From the NCBI RefSeq assembly GCF_018873765.1, contig NC_057918.1:10610862-10674861 (forward strand): a stretch of DNA of 64,000 nucleotides, in the 5' to 3' direction. The notes beneath the pieces were generated by a model. That model was not told the DNA's origin and ran no database searches. It worked only from the letters and a program-made list of their open reading frames with translations. The position numbers and the translations under genes are program-made. The DNA comes from Telopea speciosissima (taxonomy: Eukaryota > Streptophyta > Magnoliopsida > Proteales > Proteaceae). This document shows, piece after piece, positions 10,882 through 26,791 of the stretch (its first letter is position 1; every line of letters begins with the position of its first letter).

Positions 10882-13800
10882 ATGGTGGGTTCCTCTTCAC
10901 TCTTTTCTATTGTTTTCTTTTTCCTCTTCTTTTCCCTTCTCTTTGGTTTTCCTTTACTGAAGCACATCATCATGCATGGTATATGGTTTTCTTTACCTCT
11001 ATCTCCAACTTCTTCTGGTGTTGGGTGTTTCTGTTTTTATAGGAAGAAGAAGGGCAACAGTTAGAAAGATGGGAAGGCTATGTAGACTGGAAGAACAAAC
11101 CAGCTTTGAGAGGCCACCATGGTGGCATGCTTGCTGCCTCCTTTGTTTTAGGTATGTATTTATAAGTAGTAAACTATCTCTTCTTCTTCTTCTTCAGAAT
11201 TCAAATTAATTAGTCCTTCCATTTCTGGGTTTCTGCATAAGAAAGCAGCTATAACCCATGTGTTTTTGAGTTGATATATGAGCAATTGCTACAAAGATGG
11301 ATCTCACAAAGGCTTTGTTTTATGTTTTTTTTATCTGTGTATGAAAAATTGGAAATACACAAAAACAGTGGTGGAGGTATTGGAGAACCTGGCATACCTG
11401 GCCAATGCAAGCAATCTGGTCCTTTACCTGTCCATGTTCATGCACTTGTCACCCTCCTTCTCAGCAAACATGGTCACCAATTTCATGGGGACAGCCTTCC
11501 TTCTAGCTCTCCTTGGTGGTTTCTTGTCTGATGCTTTCTTCACTACTTATCACATCTATTTGATGAGTGCAGTTATAGAGTTCCTGGTAAGCAAATTCCC
11601 TCCTCAAAAACCCCAAAAACAAAAAACAAAAAAAGACCCAAATAGATTATAAATTTTTTTGTTTCATTTGGATTAGGTCCTTTTGTTTTTTAGTATAGGA
11701 ACTTGTCTTATTCTTGAAGTCCTAAGGAAAGAAAAGAGGGCAAGAGGGCAATATCTCTGTAGAGAGTGACATCTTTGGATTCACATATAGGAGAGATATA
11801 TGGGCAAAGGCTGTGCCACATACGGTGGCTCAATCACGTGGCTATGACGGTGACATGGGGGGGGGGGTTCTTAAACATGCCTTGTCACTACTACATGGAA
11901 CGTGGCCGGTGGGGAGAAGATGATAAATAGTAAAATCACAGCTAGCAGGGCCAAACCATACACTATCAATGGGGCCCAGTTCTTAGCCGGCCCACAAGGC
12001 TCTTTTAGCCTTTAACTAACTTTGTAAGGTCCTTGTCATGATTATTGTTTGGTTCTATCTAGACCTTCTGGTTCTAACCAATTGGGACTATCAAATAGCG
12101 ATGGTTCCTGTGTTTTTAATTCTAAAGAGTCTGGAAGAATCTGAGGACGTGTGGTGGGACTTCACAGTACTTCCATGCAGGTGCACCACATGCTACATGT
12201 ATGGCTCAATCCTTCCAAAGCTTAACCAGCCAATGGCTGTTGAAGAATCTTTTCGTACTTCCCCTATGGTGGTTGTGCAGTTGCCATCACCCCCCATTAA
12301 GCAGTTACAAACTTATAAGTTTCTTTACTAAAGGGATTAGCAATTATTATGGGCCTAGTAAAGACTTTTTGTCTCTTTAATTTTTTCGGGCAAACAGCCT
12401 ATTCAAGACTTAACAGTTGACTCAATATTAGGAGAAATGACCCAAACAAAAAAAAAAAAAAAAAAGGGAGAGGGCCGGGTCCCTACCCTTATAATTTTTG
12501 GACCAGTTTCCTTCACCCCCGGTCAAGTGATGACCAAAGGCCACAGATGATATGAGAGCGTTATATAATAAAGGGTGGAAGTAATACTGATCTTAGATGG
12601 GTGGACGTTTCAGAAAACTTTCACCTTAAATTTTTATCAAAGACGAGGGAGTTCAAATGTTCAAGTCCACTTTTGTGAATTACTAGTTAATTATAGGGCT
12701 GTTGTTCTCTGTGCCATAGTGTAGCCTACGTCTAGACACATGGGCCTGCCATTCAGGGAGGTAGGGTGATCATTTCACCCACCCCATGTGTTGAGGGCAG
12801 CCTGCACCCGGGCACAAAAAACATTCTTCCTTAATTATAGTTGAAACCAAAATTTCAAATTCTCCATTGGATGGCCCAAAGCACTCCGAGTGGGCAGTGG
12901 GCAGGTGGACCAACCCACCCACGTTGGTCCATCCAGTTCGATTGGTTAATTGGCAATGAGAGATTAAATCAAAAGAAAATCTACCAATTTTAAGAGTGGA
13001 TGTTGTTTGGTTTCTCTAATGCTCGCTCTCTATGAAAAATAAAAGGAAAATGAAATTAAATGAATATTAAATTGAAAACTTTTTTAATCATTACTTAAAT
13101 GATTATTTAATTAATCTTAAAATATTTCAAGTTTAATTATTAGATATTAAATTGAAAACTTTTGTAATCATAGTATGGGAAAGGGATCACCACCCCGGCA
13201 GCAATGGCATGGGATGAAATCCTACACCCAGCCAATGGGAAGAGAAAGTATGTTAGGAGGAGAGAATGTGTGAAAAAGATTTCTACAACACCACCTGTGT
13301 GGGGATCATTTTCCTTGACCCAAAAAAAAAAAAAACATGCTTTTGCATGATGTTGGCAGTTTGCACTTGTTTGAGGGACTTGGCTCTGGTGCAGCTGTGG
13401 TGCGAGCTGCACATGTGCAGCATGAAAACCACCCCACATACAGGAGGGGAGTGGTCATTTCACAGGTGGGGCCCACCTGTGAAATGACTATCTTATCCTT
13501 GTTTTTGCTGTCGTTTAGAGGTGCTGCACCTGTGCAGCTCCCACCACAGCTGCACAAGATCTTTTTCCTTGTTTGAGCATTGTGTTTGAACCATGATGAA
13601 TGGAACAGGGGCTAATAATACTCACAGTGCAAGCTCGCACACCGTCTCTGATGCCACCAACCTGCGACACGACCAACCCGAACATTCCATGCCAACAAGT
13701 ATCGGATGGCAAGGAGGCTATGCTGTTTCTGGGGCTTTACCTGGTGGCACTGGGAGTTGGAGGAATTAAAGGATCACTACCTTCACACGGTGCTGAGCAA

Positions 13801-15152
13801 TTCGACGAGGCCACCCCGCAGGGACGGAACCAGAGATCCACATTCTTCAACTACTTCGTCTTCTGCCTCTCCTGTGGCGCTCTCATTGCTGTCACTTTCG
13901 TTGTCTGGATTGAAGACAACAAAGGCTGGGTATGGGGTTTTGGCGTCTCCACTATTGCCATATTCCTCTCCATTCCCGTCTTCCTCTCTGGTTCAACCAC
14001 TTACCGCAACAAAATCCCTGCTGGAAGTCCTCTTACTACCATATTCAAGGTAATAGAAAACAAGCCATGAAACCCATCAAGCTCTGAACCCTACTAAACT
14101 TGTCCTCCTTAGAGATCAAAGCAGCTCTTGGCAAATTTGTCCCTTTTCACTGACCGATGCTATTTTCTCTGTGGCAGGTCTTGACAGCAGCAATGTGCAA
14201 TGGTCAATGCTTAACAAAGGGCCCAAGCAACGCCATCGCAAACATGGTGACAAGTCCTCCCTACAAAACCCAAGATGATGGGTTGAAAGAGAAGTTTGAT
14301 GATCAGAAATTTAAAACTCAAACCCCAACCCAAACCTTCAAGTTCCTTAACAGAGCTGTTGAAAACAATCCCATCCACCCATCACTAGAATGCACCGTGG
14401 AGGATGTTGAAGCTGTCAAAATAGTCATCCGTGTTCTTCCAATCTTTGCTTGCACCATCATGCTCAACTGCTGCCTTGCACAGCTCTCTACCTTTTCTGT
14501 CCAACAAGCAGCCACCATGAACACCAAGCTTGGCTCCTTGAAGATCCCTCCAGCTTCGCTTCCAGTCTTCCCAGTCCTCTTTATCATGTTCCTAGCACCC
14601 ATCTATGATCATGTCATCATTCCATTCGCAAGAAGAATAACAAAAACAGAGATGGGAATATCTCACCTGCAACGGATCGGTATAGGATTGGTTCTCTCTA
14701 TTGTGGCAATGGTGACGGCAGCTTTGGTGGAGATCAAGCGGAAGAGGGTGGCTACACACTCAGGGCTGATTGACTCTGGAGAACCTTTACCTCTCACATT
14801 ATTTTGGATTGCTCTGCAATACTTGTTCCTTGGATCTGCAGATCTGTTCACATTGGCCGGTCTGCTGGAATTCTTCTTCACCGAAGCACCTTCAAGCATG
14901 AGATCTTTGGCCACAGCCCTCTCCTGGGCATCGTTGGCCATGGGTTACTACCTCAGTTCAGTGTTGGTATCGATAGTCAACAGTGTCACTGGTATCTCGC
15001 ATCACAAACCATGGCTACAAGGTACCAACTTGAATCATTACCACCTTGAACGGTTCTACTGGATGTTGTGCGTGCTGAGTGGATTGAATTTCTTGCACTA
15101 TCTCTTCTGGGCAAACAGCTACAAGTACAGATCAACAAAACCTGGTTACTAG
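10882..15152 (+). CDS. NRT1/PTR family transporter, NPF4 type
   Basis: Proton-coupled transporter of the NPF (POT) family in a cell membrane; NPF4 members move nitrate and/or hormones such as ABA. Exons read: body of exon 1 at 11043-11151, exon 2 at 11369-11586, exon 3 at 13609-14049, exon 4 at 14178-15152. Each has GT-AG borders and the phases close, giving 581 aa. Hallmarks are ERWEGYVDWKN, HHGGMLAASFVL, TM1 motif VEVLENLAYLANASNL (ExxEN at Glu40-Asn44), and LYLVALGVGGIKGSLPSHGA. About 12 membrane spans are expected. GAA at 11043 directly follows an in-frame TAG inside the acceptor TTTTTATAG. The start must therefore lie in an upstream exon: an ATG immediately before GT at 10882 (158-nt intron) or at 10976 (64-nt intron). 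Intron 2 is 2 kb and carries two MITEs. Substrate cannot be told from sequence. Confidence 0.9.
12697..12830. mobile_element. Mutator-like MITE in NPF intron 2
   Basis: A 134-bp element flanked by perfect 10-bp direct repeats TTAATTATAG (12687-12696 and 12831-12840). The two halves are imperfect inverted repeats: the left contains GACACATGGG, and the complement of the right contains AACACATGGG. The 9-11 bp duplication length points to Mutator-like transposition. It has no coding capacity and lies in a host intron. Confidence 0.75.
13063..13172. repeat. Short direct duplication in NPF intron 2
   Basis: ATATTAAATTGAAAACTTTT followed by TAATCAT occurs at about 13063 and again about 81 bp later, with one mismatch. 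AT-rich local duplication. Confidence 0.55.
13376..13567. mobile_element. Mutator-like foldback MITE in NPF intron 2
   Basis: A 192-bp element flanked by 10-bp direct repeats CTTGTTTGAG (13366-13375 and 13568-13577). Both arms contain GTGCAGCTGTGGTG with GAGCTGCAC in opposite orientation. The centre (13454-13488) is a perfect palindrome with 17-bp arms, GTCATTTCACAGGTGGG and its complement around one base. It is probably a non-autonomous Mutator-like element. Confidence 0.75.
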
Positions 15153-15926
15153 GAGATTCAGAGCTGCACAAAATGAGATGTGGAGCACCTTCAGAGATGG
15201 CTTATCCATGTCAACAACCTCATCTGCGGTAAATATGCTTGATGATGCATCTGGGTCTTACTTGGCTCTGCCATTAAGAGAGAAAAAAAAATCCAATACC
15301 GGTTTATTATTTCTGAAATAGTTCACTAGTTAGGCTGGTTCACCCTCTCCCTGTATTCTAGGCTTTATCCTAGAACAAATCTTGGTTGAGAACGGTTCTT
15401 TTTGTTTTGTCAAAAATCTAGTATTTAATGATGATTCATGGGAATTATTCTTGTCACTGCTGTACCTTTGTGTTCTGATTTCAGAATGGATCATCCCTTG
15501 ACATGCCTCTTTTTCTTCTCTTGTTTAGATTAACCCTCAAAAAATTCTTGGTTGAGAATGTTTCTGGCTATTTTCCTTTAGTGACCTCATGCGAGGACAA
15601 CAAAATATGGATAATCTACTTGACACTGTACATTATTGAAAGCAGCAGATACATGTCAACAATGAATAATCATCACTAAGAGAATGATAAATACAGATAC
15701 ACTGTTGTTTTGAATCATACAGGTGAGAACTGGAAGAAAAAAAAAACACAAAAAACAAGTTTGGTACATCAATAGTCAAGCAGACATAGATGTCCCATAA
15801 ATATAGCCAAGGCAAAATTGAACAGTACCCCAAACATGAAGGAACAACAGGAAACATATCCTTCACAGCAGGTAATCCCGGTATCCATATTCTGAAAGTT
15901 CAGTTTATTCCTCTTTATCTCAAACT
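15153..15926. other. Convergent spacer, NPF and NDUFAF7 3' ends
   Basis: About 770 bp between two genes that point at each other. It must hold both 3' UTRs; no exon, RNA gene or repeat is evident. Confidence 0.6.
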
Positions 15927-21384
<5,458 letters not shown>

Positions 21385-21520
21385 TTTTGCTCAATTCCAC
21401 CGTAACGAAGGTCCACCAACCTCTTAACGAGTACGAAGAGCGAAGTTGCTGAAGAATGTGGAGAATTCTATAGTGAGAAATTACTAAGTTTAAATAATTT
21501 TTTAAATGATTCTTTTCATT

Positions 21521-21593
21521 GGGGATGTAGCTCAGATGGTAGAGCGCTCGCTTAGCATGCGAGAGGTACGGGGATCGATACCCCGCATCTCCA
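21521..21593 (+). tRNA. tRNA-Ala (anticodon AGC)
   Basis: A 73-nt cloverleaf: acceptor stem GGGGATG pairs with CATCTCC with one G-U, and the discriminator base is A. The D arm is TAGCTCAGATGGTAGAGC and the anticodon loop CTTAGCATG carries AGC. The T arm is built on GGGGATCGATACCCC. Internal boxes A (TAGCTCAGATGG) and B (GGATCGATACC) are present. A TTTTT run at 21606-21610 is a suitable Pol III terminator. No intron. Confidence 0.95.
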
Positions 21594-21605
21594 TACGAAA
21601 ATATA

Positions 21606-21610
21606 TTTTT
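21606..21610 (+). terminator. Pol III terminator of tRNA-Ala
   Basis: A run of five T begins 13 nt after the tRNA 3' end. Confidence 0.6.
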
Positions 21611-21836
21611 GCCGCACATCATGTGTCGTGTTGGTCGGCCTAGATGTAAGGCCTCAACCCTGGTCCGACCCAACCCTGACTCAGGGCTAGAAATTTTCAG
21701 CCCTGACCCGCCCCCAGGGCCAAATATCTCAGCCCAGGCCCAAGGCGGGTTCGGGCCGACAGGGCCAAACTTGCACCCCTACGCATAAACACCCTCTTCG
21801 ATTTAGTTAAAAGTGTGTTTTTTAATAATTTTCATC

Positions 21837-21909
21837 GAAGATGTAGGTCAGATGGTAGAGCGCTCACTTAGCATGCGAGAGGTACATGGATCAATACCCT
21901 GCATCTCCA
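21837..21909 (+). pseudogene. Decayed tRNA-Ala copy
   Basis: It aligns without gaps to the tRNA at 21521-21593, and the flank upstream (TTTAAT..TTTTCAT) is also similar, so it arose by local duplication. The acceptor 5' strand (GAAGATG) no longer pairs well, box A reads TAGGTCAGATGG, box B reads GGATCAATACC, and the T stem is disrupted. No T-run terminator follows closely. The anticodon AGC is still present. Likely inactive. Confidence 0.8.
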
Positions 21910-21982
21910 TTGAAAAAAAATTCCTTGCCTTCTGTGTTTCTATTTCACCCCAAATTTGAGATCAAAAGTATGTTTTCTCCCC

Positions 21983-22220
21983 CACCCCCTCGAGAATGGA
22001 TCATCGGCTCAAGTTGACCAAAAAAGAGAGGCAAGTAACCACATGTCCCTTTTGTTTCCATGAATACCCCTCCTCCATTTATATTTTTTTATTTTTTATT
22101 TTTGTAGACTTCCCCCTCCCCTCTCGAGAATGGATCATGTGCTCGTACCGGTGAACATAAATTTGAGAAGCAACCACATGTCCCTTTTGTTTCCATGAAT
22201 ACCCCCTCCTCCCCCTTGTA
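21983..22220. repeat. Tandem duplication, about 130-bp period
   Basis: CTCGAGAATGGATCAT and CCACATGTCCCTTTTGTTTC, followed by CATGAATACCCC, occur twice (about 21988-22078 and 22120-22215), with a diverged middle. Non-coding. Confidence 0.65.
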
Positions 22221-22349
22221 AATAGCAAAAACAGGACATGTGATTGCCTCTCACGTGTACGTGCAGAGGAACTGAACTCCCCCCCCCCCCTCCAATTTGT
22301 GTGTTTGCTCAATGTTATGGGGTTTGTAATGGTTTGATTAGCAAATATT

Positions 22350-22492
22350 TGTTCATGAGGGTCAGCACTCCCATGAGTCTATCTCTCCTTCCCATACGAA
22401 AAGACACATTTGCTCACTTATTTTGAGGAGAGATATAGACATACGGGAGTGCTAGCATAGGCCACACTCTCACACAGAATACTGCTTCCCTT
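22350..22492. mobile_element. MITE, AGCACTCC-family, left end lost
   Basis: The inverted arms are CAGCACTCCCATGAGTCTAT and a right arm ending ATAGACATACGGGAGTGCTAG. They match the elements at 26641-26791 and 56771-56939. The right terminal sequence ends in CTGCTTCCC; the matching left terminus is not recognisable, so no target duplication can be assigned. Confidence 0.55.
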
Positions 22493-23097
22493 AAAAAATA
22501 AAGAAAAAGTCTTTGTTTTAGTTTTGAGGTAGACTTTGAAAATGATTAAAATACCCTATAAAAAATTGACTAGATCAACAGTGTATTAAAATATCTTAAA
22601 ATTAATGGTTGAAAAAAAACATAAATAAGTTAGCAGACAATACTGGCTTAGCAGGCGGTATACCTATGATCACATAACAATTAGTATACCTAAGGAAATC
22701 AAAGGATGTTGTGAATAGAGATACCTAGGCTTGTAGACCACTCAAAAACTAAGTTAGAGAGTCTACACAACTCCGACAGTGATCATTTTAAATTGGGACA
22801 AAACACTATCAAGAGCATTGTTGAAATTCAAAGAACTCTCTCTAGCACCTAAAAATAAAGCCAAAGGCCGTTAGGACGAGGGCGAAACCCTTATTTTATA
22901 ACTTGAGGTTCTCTTTGAGCCTTTCTACTTCAATTAGCAACAAACCTCTCTCAAAATTATTGGATTTTGAGTGAGATATAACTACCGTGGGATCAATAGT
23001 CAAAAACAGTCTAAAAGACTTTTCACAACCCAATTTGAGTGTGAACTCATACTTGGCAAGGTTTCCTTGTTCCAAACTATGCATTGGGCTCCTTAGC

Positions 23098-23233
23098 AGC
23101 GCGACAGGGAATGTAACGCACATCCAACGCCCTGTAGTGCTTGGGCACGCAATCCAACACATAGGTTGAGTGTTGAGTTGCGTGCCCAAACACTACAGGC
23201 CGTCGGATGATGTCCTACACTCTCTATCGTGCT
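23098..23233. mobile_element. Foldback MITE upstream of GLOX
   Basis: The arms GTAGTGCTTGGGCACGCAA and TTGCGTGCCCAAACACTAC are near-perfect inverted repeats. Inverted similarity extends to the ends (AGCGCGACAGGGAATGTA against the complement of the right end, AGCACGATAGAGAGTGTA). Target duplication not found. Confidence 0.6.
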
Positions 23234-23473
23234 ACAAAGGACCCAAATCCTCCAAACTACATAGTGAGACGTACAGGGAGAGTGTGAATACTCCCATAAG
23301 ACTTTGGAAGTAATTGGAATGAAATTAACCCTTAAATTCCTTTTTTTGTTTTAGCCCATGTCAGCCTGGGCCAAGTCCAAACCAGGTTGATCCATCCAAT
23401 TAGCCCATGCCCCGTCTCATGTGTCCAGGTGCACCGTGCGGTGTCGTGCAAGAAACACCGCTCCCTTTTCTTA

Positions 23474-23661
23474 GTATCCAGATCGTCTACGGCCTGCCTG
23501 CCCGTAGCAACCAGAGAGGCATATTAATGAGGCACAGCGCAATAACCACCTTACCCCTACCCGACCACCTTGCCCGAACGGTAGTAAATCAATCATTACA
23601 CTTTGCCTCATTAGTGCGCTGGTATGACCGCTACGGACAGCAGGCCGTAGACGATCACGAG
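23474..23661. mobile_element. Mutator-like MITE with 11-bp target duplication
   Basis: A 188-bp element flanked by perfect 11-bp direct repeats CCCTTTTCTTA (23463-23473 and 23662-23672). The terminal arms share ATCGTCTACGGCCTGC in inverted orientation, then CCGTAGC. The duplication length is diagnostic of Mutator-like elements. It sits about 490 bp upstream of the GLOX start codon. Confidence 0.8.
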
Positions 23662-24151
23662 CCCTTTTCTTAACCAATGAACTTTCCTTCTTTTTTATCT
23701 TACACATCTCAAGGACAAGTGGCACGGTTATTGCAGAATGATCACTCACTGACTGAGAAGGCTAGCTGTCTTCTTTAGTAGCTATTTACGGGCATCAATG
23801 GCTCAGCTCAGAGAAATCACCTCAGACTCAGAGAGGTCTCCTCTGCTCATACAGACATGCAATTAGTTACTATTTATTTATTTATTGTCTAAACCAACCA
23901 CCCCACCCCAAGATTGTCACCATTCTTTCTGCTTTCGTCAAATCGAATCTATTATTAAAACTGCAACACAACAAGAGAGTGAGAATTGGCTTGCCTTCCC
24001 TAAATATGTTCGCCTCGCCATCGTCGCAGTATTTCCTCTCGGTAGAATCGCTCTTCAATCCCTTATTTATTTCTAAACTAATCTTTCAACCAACATTCTT
24101 GCAATTGCAATCCGACATCAAGAAATCAAAGAAATAAAAAAAAATCCGTTA

Positions 24152-25861
24152 ATGGCAACCGACACTTTCTTATTCTTCTTCTTCTCTGTTTCCTTCCAAA
24201 TCCTCTCACTCCTCTCTCTCTTCTTCGTTTCACCCACAGAATGCCATATTGAGCCAAGACTTAATGTGCCTACACCATCGTCGATGTCCGGAGGCAACTG
24301 GGTTCTGCTGCATTCAAGCATTGGCATCTCAGCCATGCACATGCAGCTCCTCCGCAACGACAAGGTCATCATGTTCGACCGTACCGATTTCGGTCCCTCT
24401 AACCTTTCTCTCCCCTCCGGTCACTGCCGTGTCGACCCCAACGATTTCGCCCTCACCACCGACTGTACTGCTCATTCCATACTTTACGACATCTCATCAA
24501 ACACGTTCCGTCCTCTCATGGTCCAAACTGATACTTGGTGTTCATCCGGCTCTGTTCTTCCCAACGGGACTCTCGTCCAGACTGGAGGTTACAACGATGG
24601 GGAACGCGTCGTTCGCACTTTCTCTCCCTGCGCCGACGACGATCTCTGCGACTGGACGGAGTTGCCGTACTATCTCTCCGTACGACGTTGGTACTCTTCG
24701 AACCAGATCCTCCCTGACGGACGCATTATTGTCGTAGGTGGTCGCAGGGAGTTTAATTACGAGTTTTATCCGAAAAACTCAGCTCCGGCGAATTACGCTC
24801 TGCGTTTCTTGAAAGAAACTAGCGATGAAATTGAGAACAATCTTTATCCGTTCTTGCATCTGTTACCTGATGGTAACCTCTTCATCTTCGCCAACACTCG
24901 CTCGATCTTGCTTGATTACGTCAAGAACCAGGTTCTGCGAGAGTTCCCTAAGATCCCTGGCGGTGACAAGCGGAATTATCCTAGTACTGGGTCATCGGTG
25001 TTGCTTCCGCTTCTTCTTACTGGGTTGAAACAGACGGAACTACCGGAGGCGGAAGTGATGGTGTGCGGTGGTGCGCCACCCGGCGCGTTTTACCTATCGC
25101 AGCAAGGGATGTACGTTGGCGCATCGAGAACCTGCGGTCGACTCAAGGTGACGGACCCGGACCCGGTTTGGATCATGGAAAAGATGCCGATGGGTCGAGT
25201 CATGCCCGACATGCTCCTCCTCCCTACGGGGGAAATCTTCATCCTCAATGGCGCCGCCAACGGTACGGCCGGTTGGGAGAGTGCGACCAACCCCGTTCTG
25301 AACCCGGTTCTCTATCATCCTTACGAACCAGACTCGACTCGCCGGTTCACTATCCTCGACTCCTCGTCGATTCCTAGGTTGTACCACTCGGCCGCGGTGT
25401 TGATACCCGATGGGCGTATTTTAGTGGGGGGCAGCAATCCCCACAGGAAGTACAACTTCACCGGCGTACTTTACCCGACGGAGCTGAGCTTGGAGGCGTT
25501 CTCGCCGAATTACCTGGCGCCAGAGTACTCGGAGCTCCGACCTCGGGTCGTAGCGGTGGAAACAAACGTTTCGTATCGGGAGACGTTCACAGTGGCGTTT
25601 GAGCTATCCGTGTACCGGCCGGAACACGGGATATCGGTGACATTGTTAGCGCCGTCGTTTACGACGCATTCGTTCGCGATGAATCAGAGACTGGTGGTGT
25701 TGAATGTGGTCGGCCTTATCCAAAATTCCGCGTCAGCATATCAGGCCAGCGTGGAGGGGCCTACAAATGCATCTGTGGCACCACCCGGGTACTACATGGT
25801 GTTTGTCGTCCACGTTGGCATCCCAACCCACGGTGTATGGGTCAAGATAGGTCAAGATTGA
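24152..25861 (+). CDS. Aldehyde oxidase GLOX-like (glyoxal oxidase), intronless
   Basis: Secreted copper-radical oxidase of the glyoxal/galactose oxidase family. It oxidises small aldehydes to acids with release of hydrogen peroxide; plant members act in the apoplast, including in pollen development and defence. A single 569-codon exon. A hydrophobic signal peptide spans about residues 1-30, followed by the glyoxal-oxidase N-terminal propeller with repeated LPDGR/LPTGE Kelch-like strands and a C-terminal DUF1929 domain (from about 450). The full active-site set is visible: Cys130 (DTWCSSGS) and Tyr181 (RRWYSS) for the thioether cofactor, Tyr411-His412 (RLYHSA), and His560 (PTHGVW). Length and lack of introns are normal for plant GLOX genes. 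The start ATG is followed directly by the signal peptide. Individual family member not determined. Confidence 0.94.
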   Translation: MATDTFLFFFFSVSFQILSLLSLFFVSPTECHIEPRLNVPTPSSMSGGNWVLLHSSIGISAMHMQLLRNDKVIMFDRTDFGPSNLSLPSGHCRVDPNDFALTTDCTAHSILYDISSNTFRPLMVQTDTWCSSGSVLPNGTLVQTGGYNDGERVVRTFSPCADDDLCDWTELPYYLSVRRWYSSNQILPDGRIIVVGGRREFNYEFYPKNSAPANYALRFLKETSDEIENNLYPFLHLLPDGNLFIFANTRSILLDYVKNQVLREFPKIPGGDKRNYPSTGSSVLLPLLLTGLKQTELPEAEVMVCGGAPPGAFYLSQQGMYVGASRTCGRLKVTDPDPVWIMEKMPMGRVMPDMLLLPTGEIFILNGAANGTAGWESATNPVLNPVLYHPYEPDSTRRFTILDSSSIPRLYHSAAVLIPDGRILVGGSNPHRKYNFTGVLYPTELSLEAFSPNYLAPEYSELRPRVVAVETNVSYRETFTVAFELSVYRPEHGISVTLLAPSFTTHSFAMNQRLVVLNVVGLIQNSASAYQASVEGPTNASVAPPGYYMVFVVHVGIPTHGVWVKIGQD

Positions 25862-26332
25862 AGATTAATTAATGGTCCAGATCGAGTGAGCGAACGAGAG
25901 TGGTCGATGGAATGATTTTGAATAAGAGTTGAAACTGTGGGTTTGGGTTGGGTTAATGTACTTATAAAAGAAAGGAAAAAGACTCTCGCAAGCTCTCAGC
26001 TGTTGGGACAGGGTACACTAGCACTTATGTATTTATCTCTCTTCTCCTCACATGAATGACGAAGTTGCCCTCTAACTGTACAATGTGGTATGTCAATAGG
26101 TTTGAGATTTTGTGGATAAGTAGACTCAAATTCCCTTGCATGCATGTTGATTTTCATTTTAGATGAAATTTGTCAAATAACAAAATAAAGCATTAAACAA
26201 TCCAAGACTACCAAGTTGATGCATGCCAAAAACAGGATTGCTCTATCGTCTTCTACACGGTACACTTGCGTATGCAGTCTATAGATCATAGTGGGCAAGC
26301 AGTTTAAGAAAAAAAAATTGTCTTTTACTGAA

Positions 26333-26443
26333 AAGGGGCATACCCAATGCATGCGGCTCTTGCTACAGCAAAATCTGACGAGAGTCGTAATGTATGCAGC
26401 TTTAATTGCAACCACGTAATGAAACAACCTTATCGTTATGCTG
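26333..26443 (-). mobile_element. Au-type SINE, old and internally deleted
   Basis: The minus strand reads TAAGGTTGTTTCATTACG, then AAAGCTGCATACATTACGAC, then GAGCCGCATGCATTGGGTA and ends GCCCCTTTTC. This is collinear with the Au SINE body but shorter and strongly diverged. No target duplication was found. Confidence 0.55.
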
Positions 26444-26640
26444 AGGTCCGCCCTCAAAACTGTATTTCACTTTTGACTATTAAGGAAAAATGTTGCACTC
26501 CATCAGTCCCGAGTTCCCTCTCATATTCTTTGTCTTCCCACTCTTTTGCTTCCACCCCTTGTTTCACTTATCGTGATCCTGCTCCTAATGCTCATTGGCT
26601 ACACTAACAAAGTAGTGATCTCTTCCCCCATTATTAAATA

Positions 26641-26791
26641 GGAAAAAAGAACTATGTTTGGGAGTGTGACCTACACCAGCACGCCATGAATCTATCTATC
26701 TTCTCCCCATATGAAAAGACACATCTACCCCCTTGTTTTGAGTAGGAGAGAAATAGACACTATGCCTCTCCTGGACAGAAAACTGCTTCCC
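26641..26791. mobile_element. Mutator-like MITE, AGCACTCC-family, 9-bp target duplication
   Basis: A 151-bp element flanked by perfect TATTAAATA repeats (26632-26640 and 26792-26800). The left end GGAAAAAAGAAC and the complement of the right end GGGAAGCAGTTTTCT are the family termini. Inside are inverted CAGCACGCC-type and ATCTATC/GAAATAGA segments. The closest sister is at 56771-56939. Confidence 0.75.

Noticed and set aside
10882-11064. 60-residue hydrophobic frame starting MVGSSSLFSIVFF
   Set aside because: It overlaps the NPF leader/intron and ends in the stop that belongs to the splice acceptor; the conserved NPF N-terminus uses another frame.
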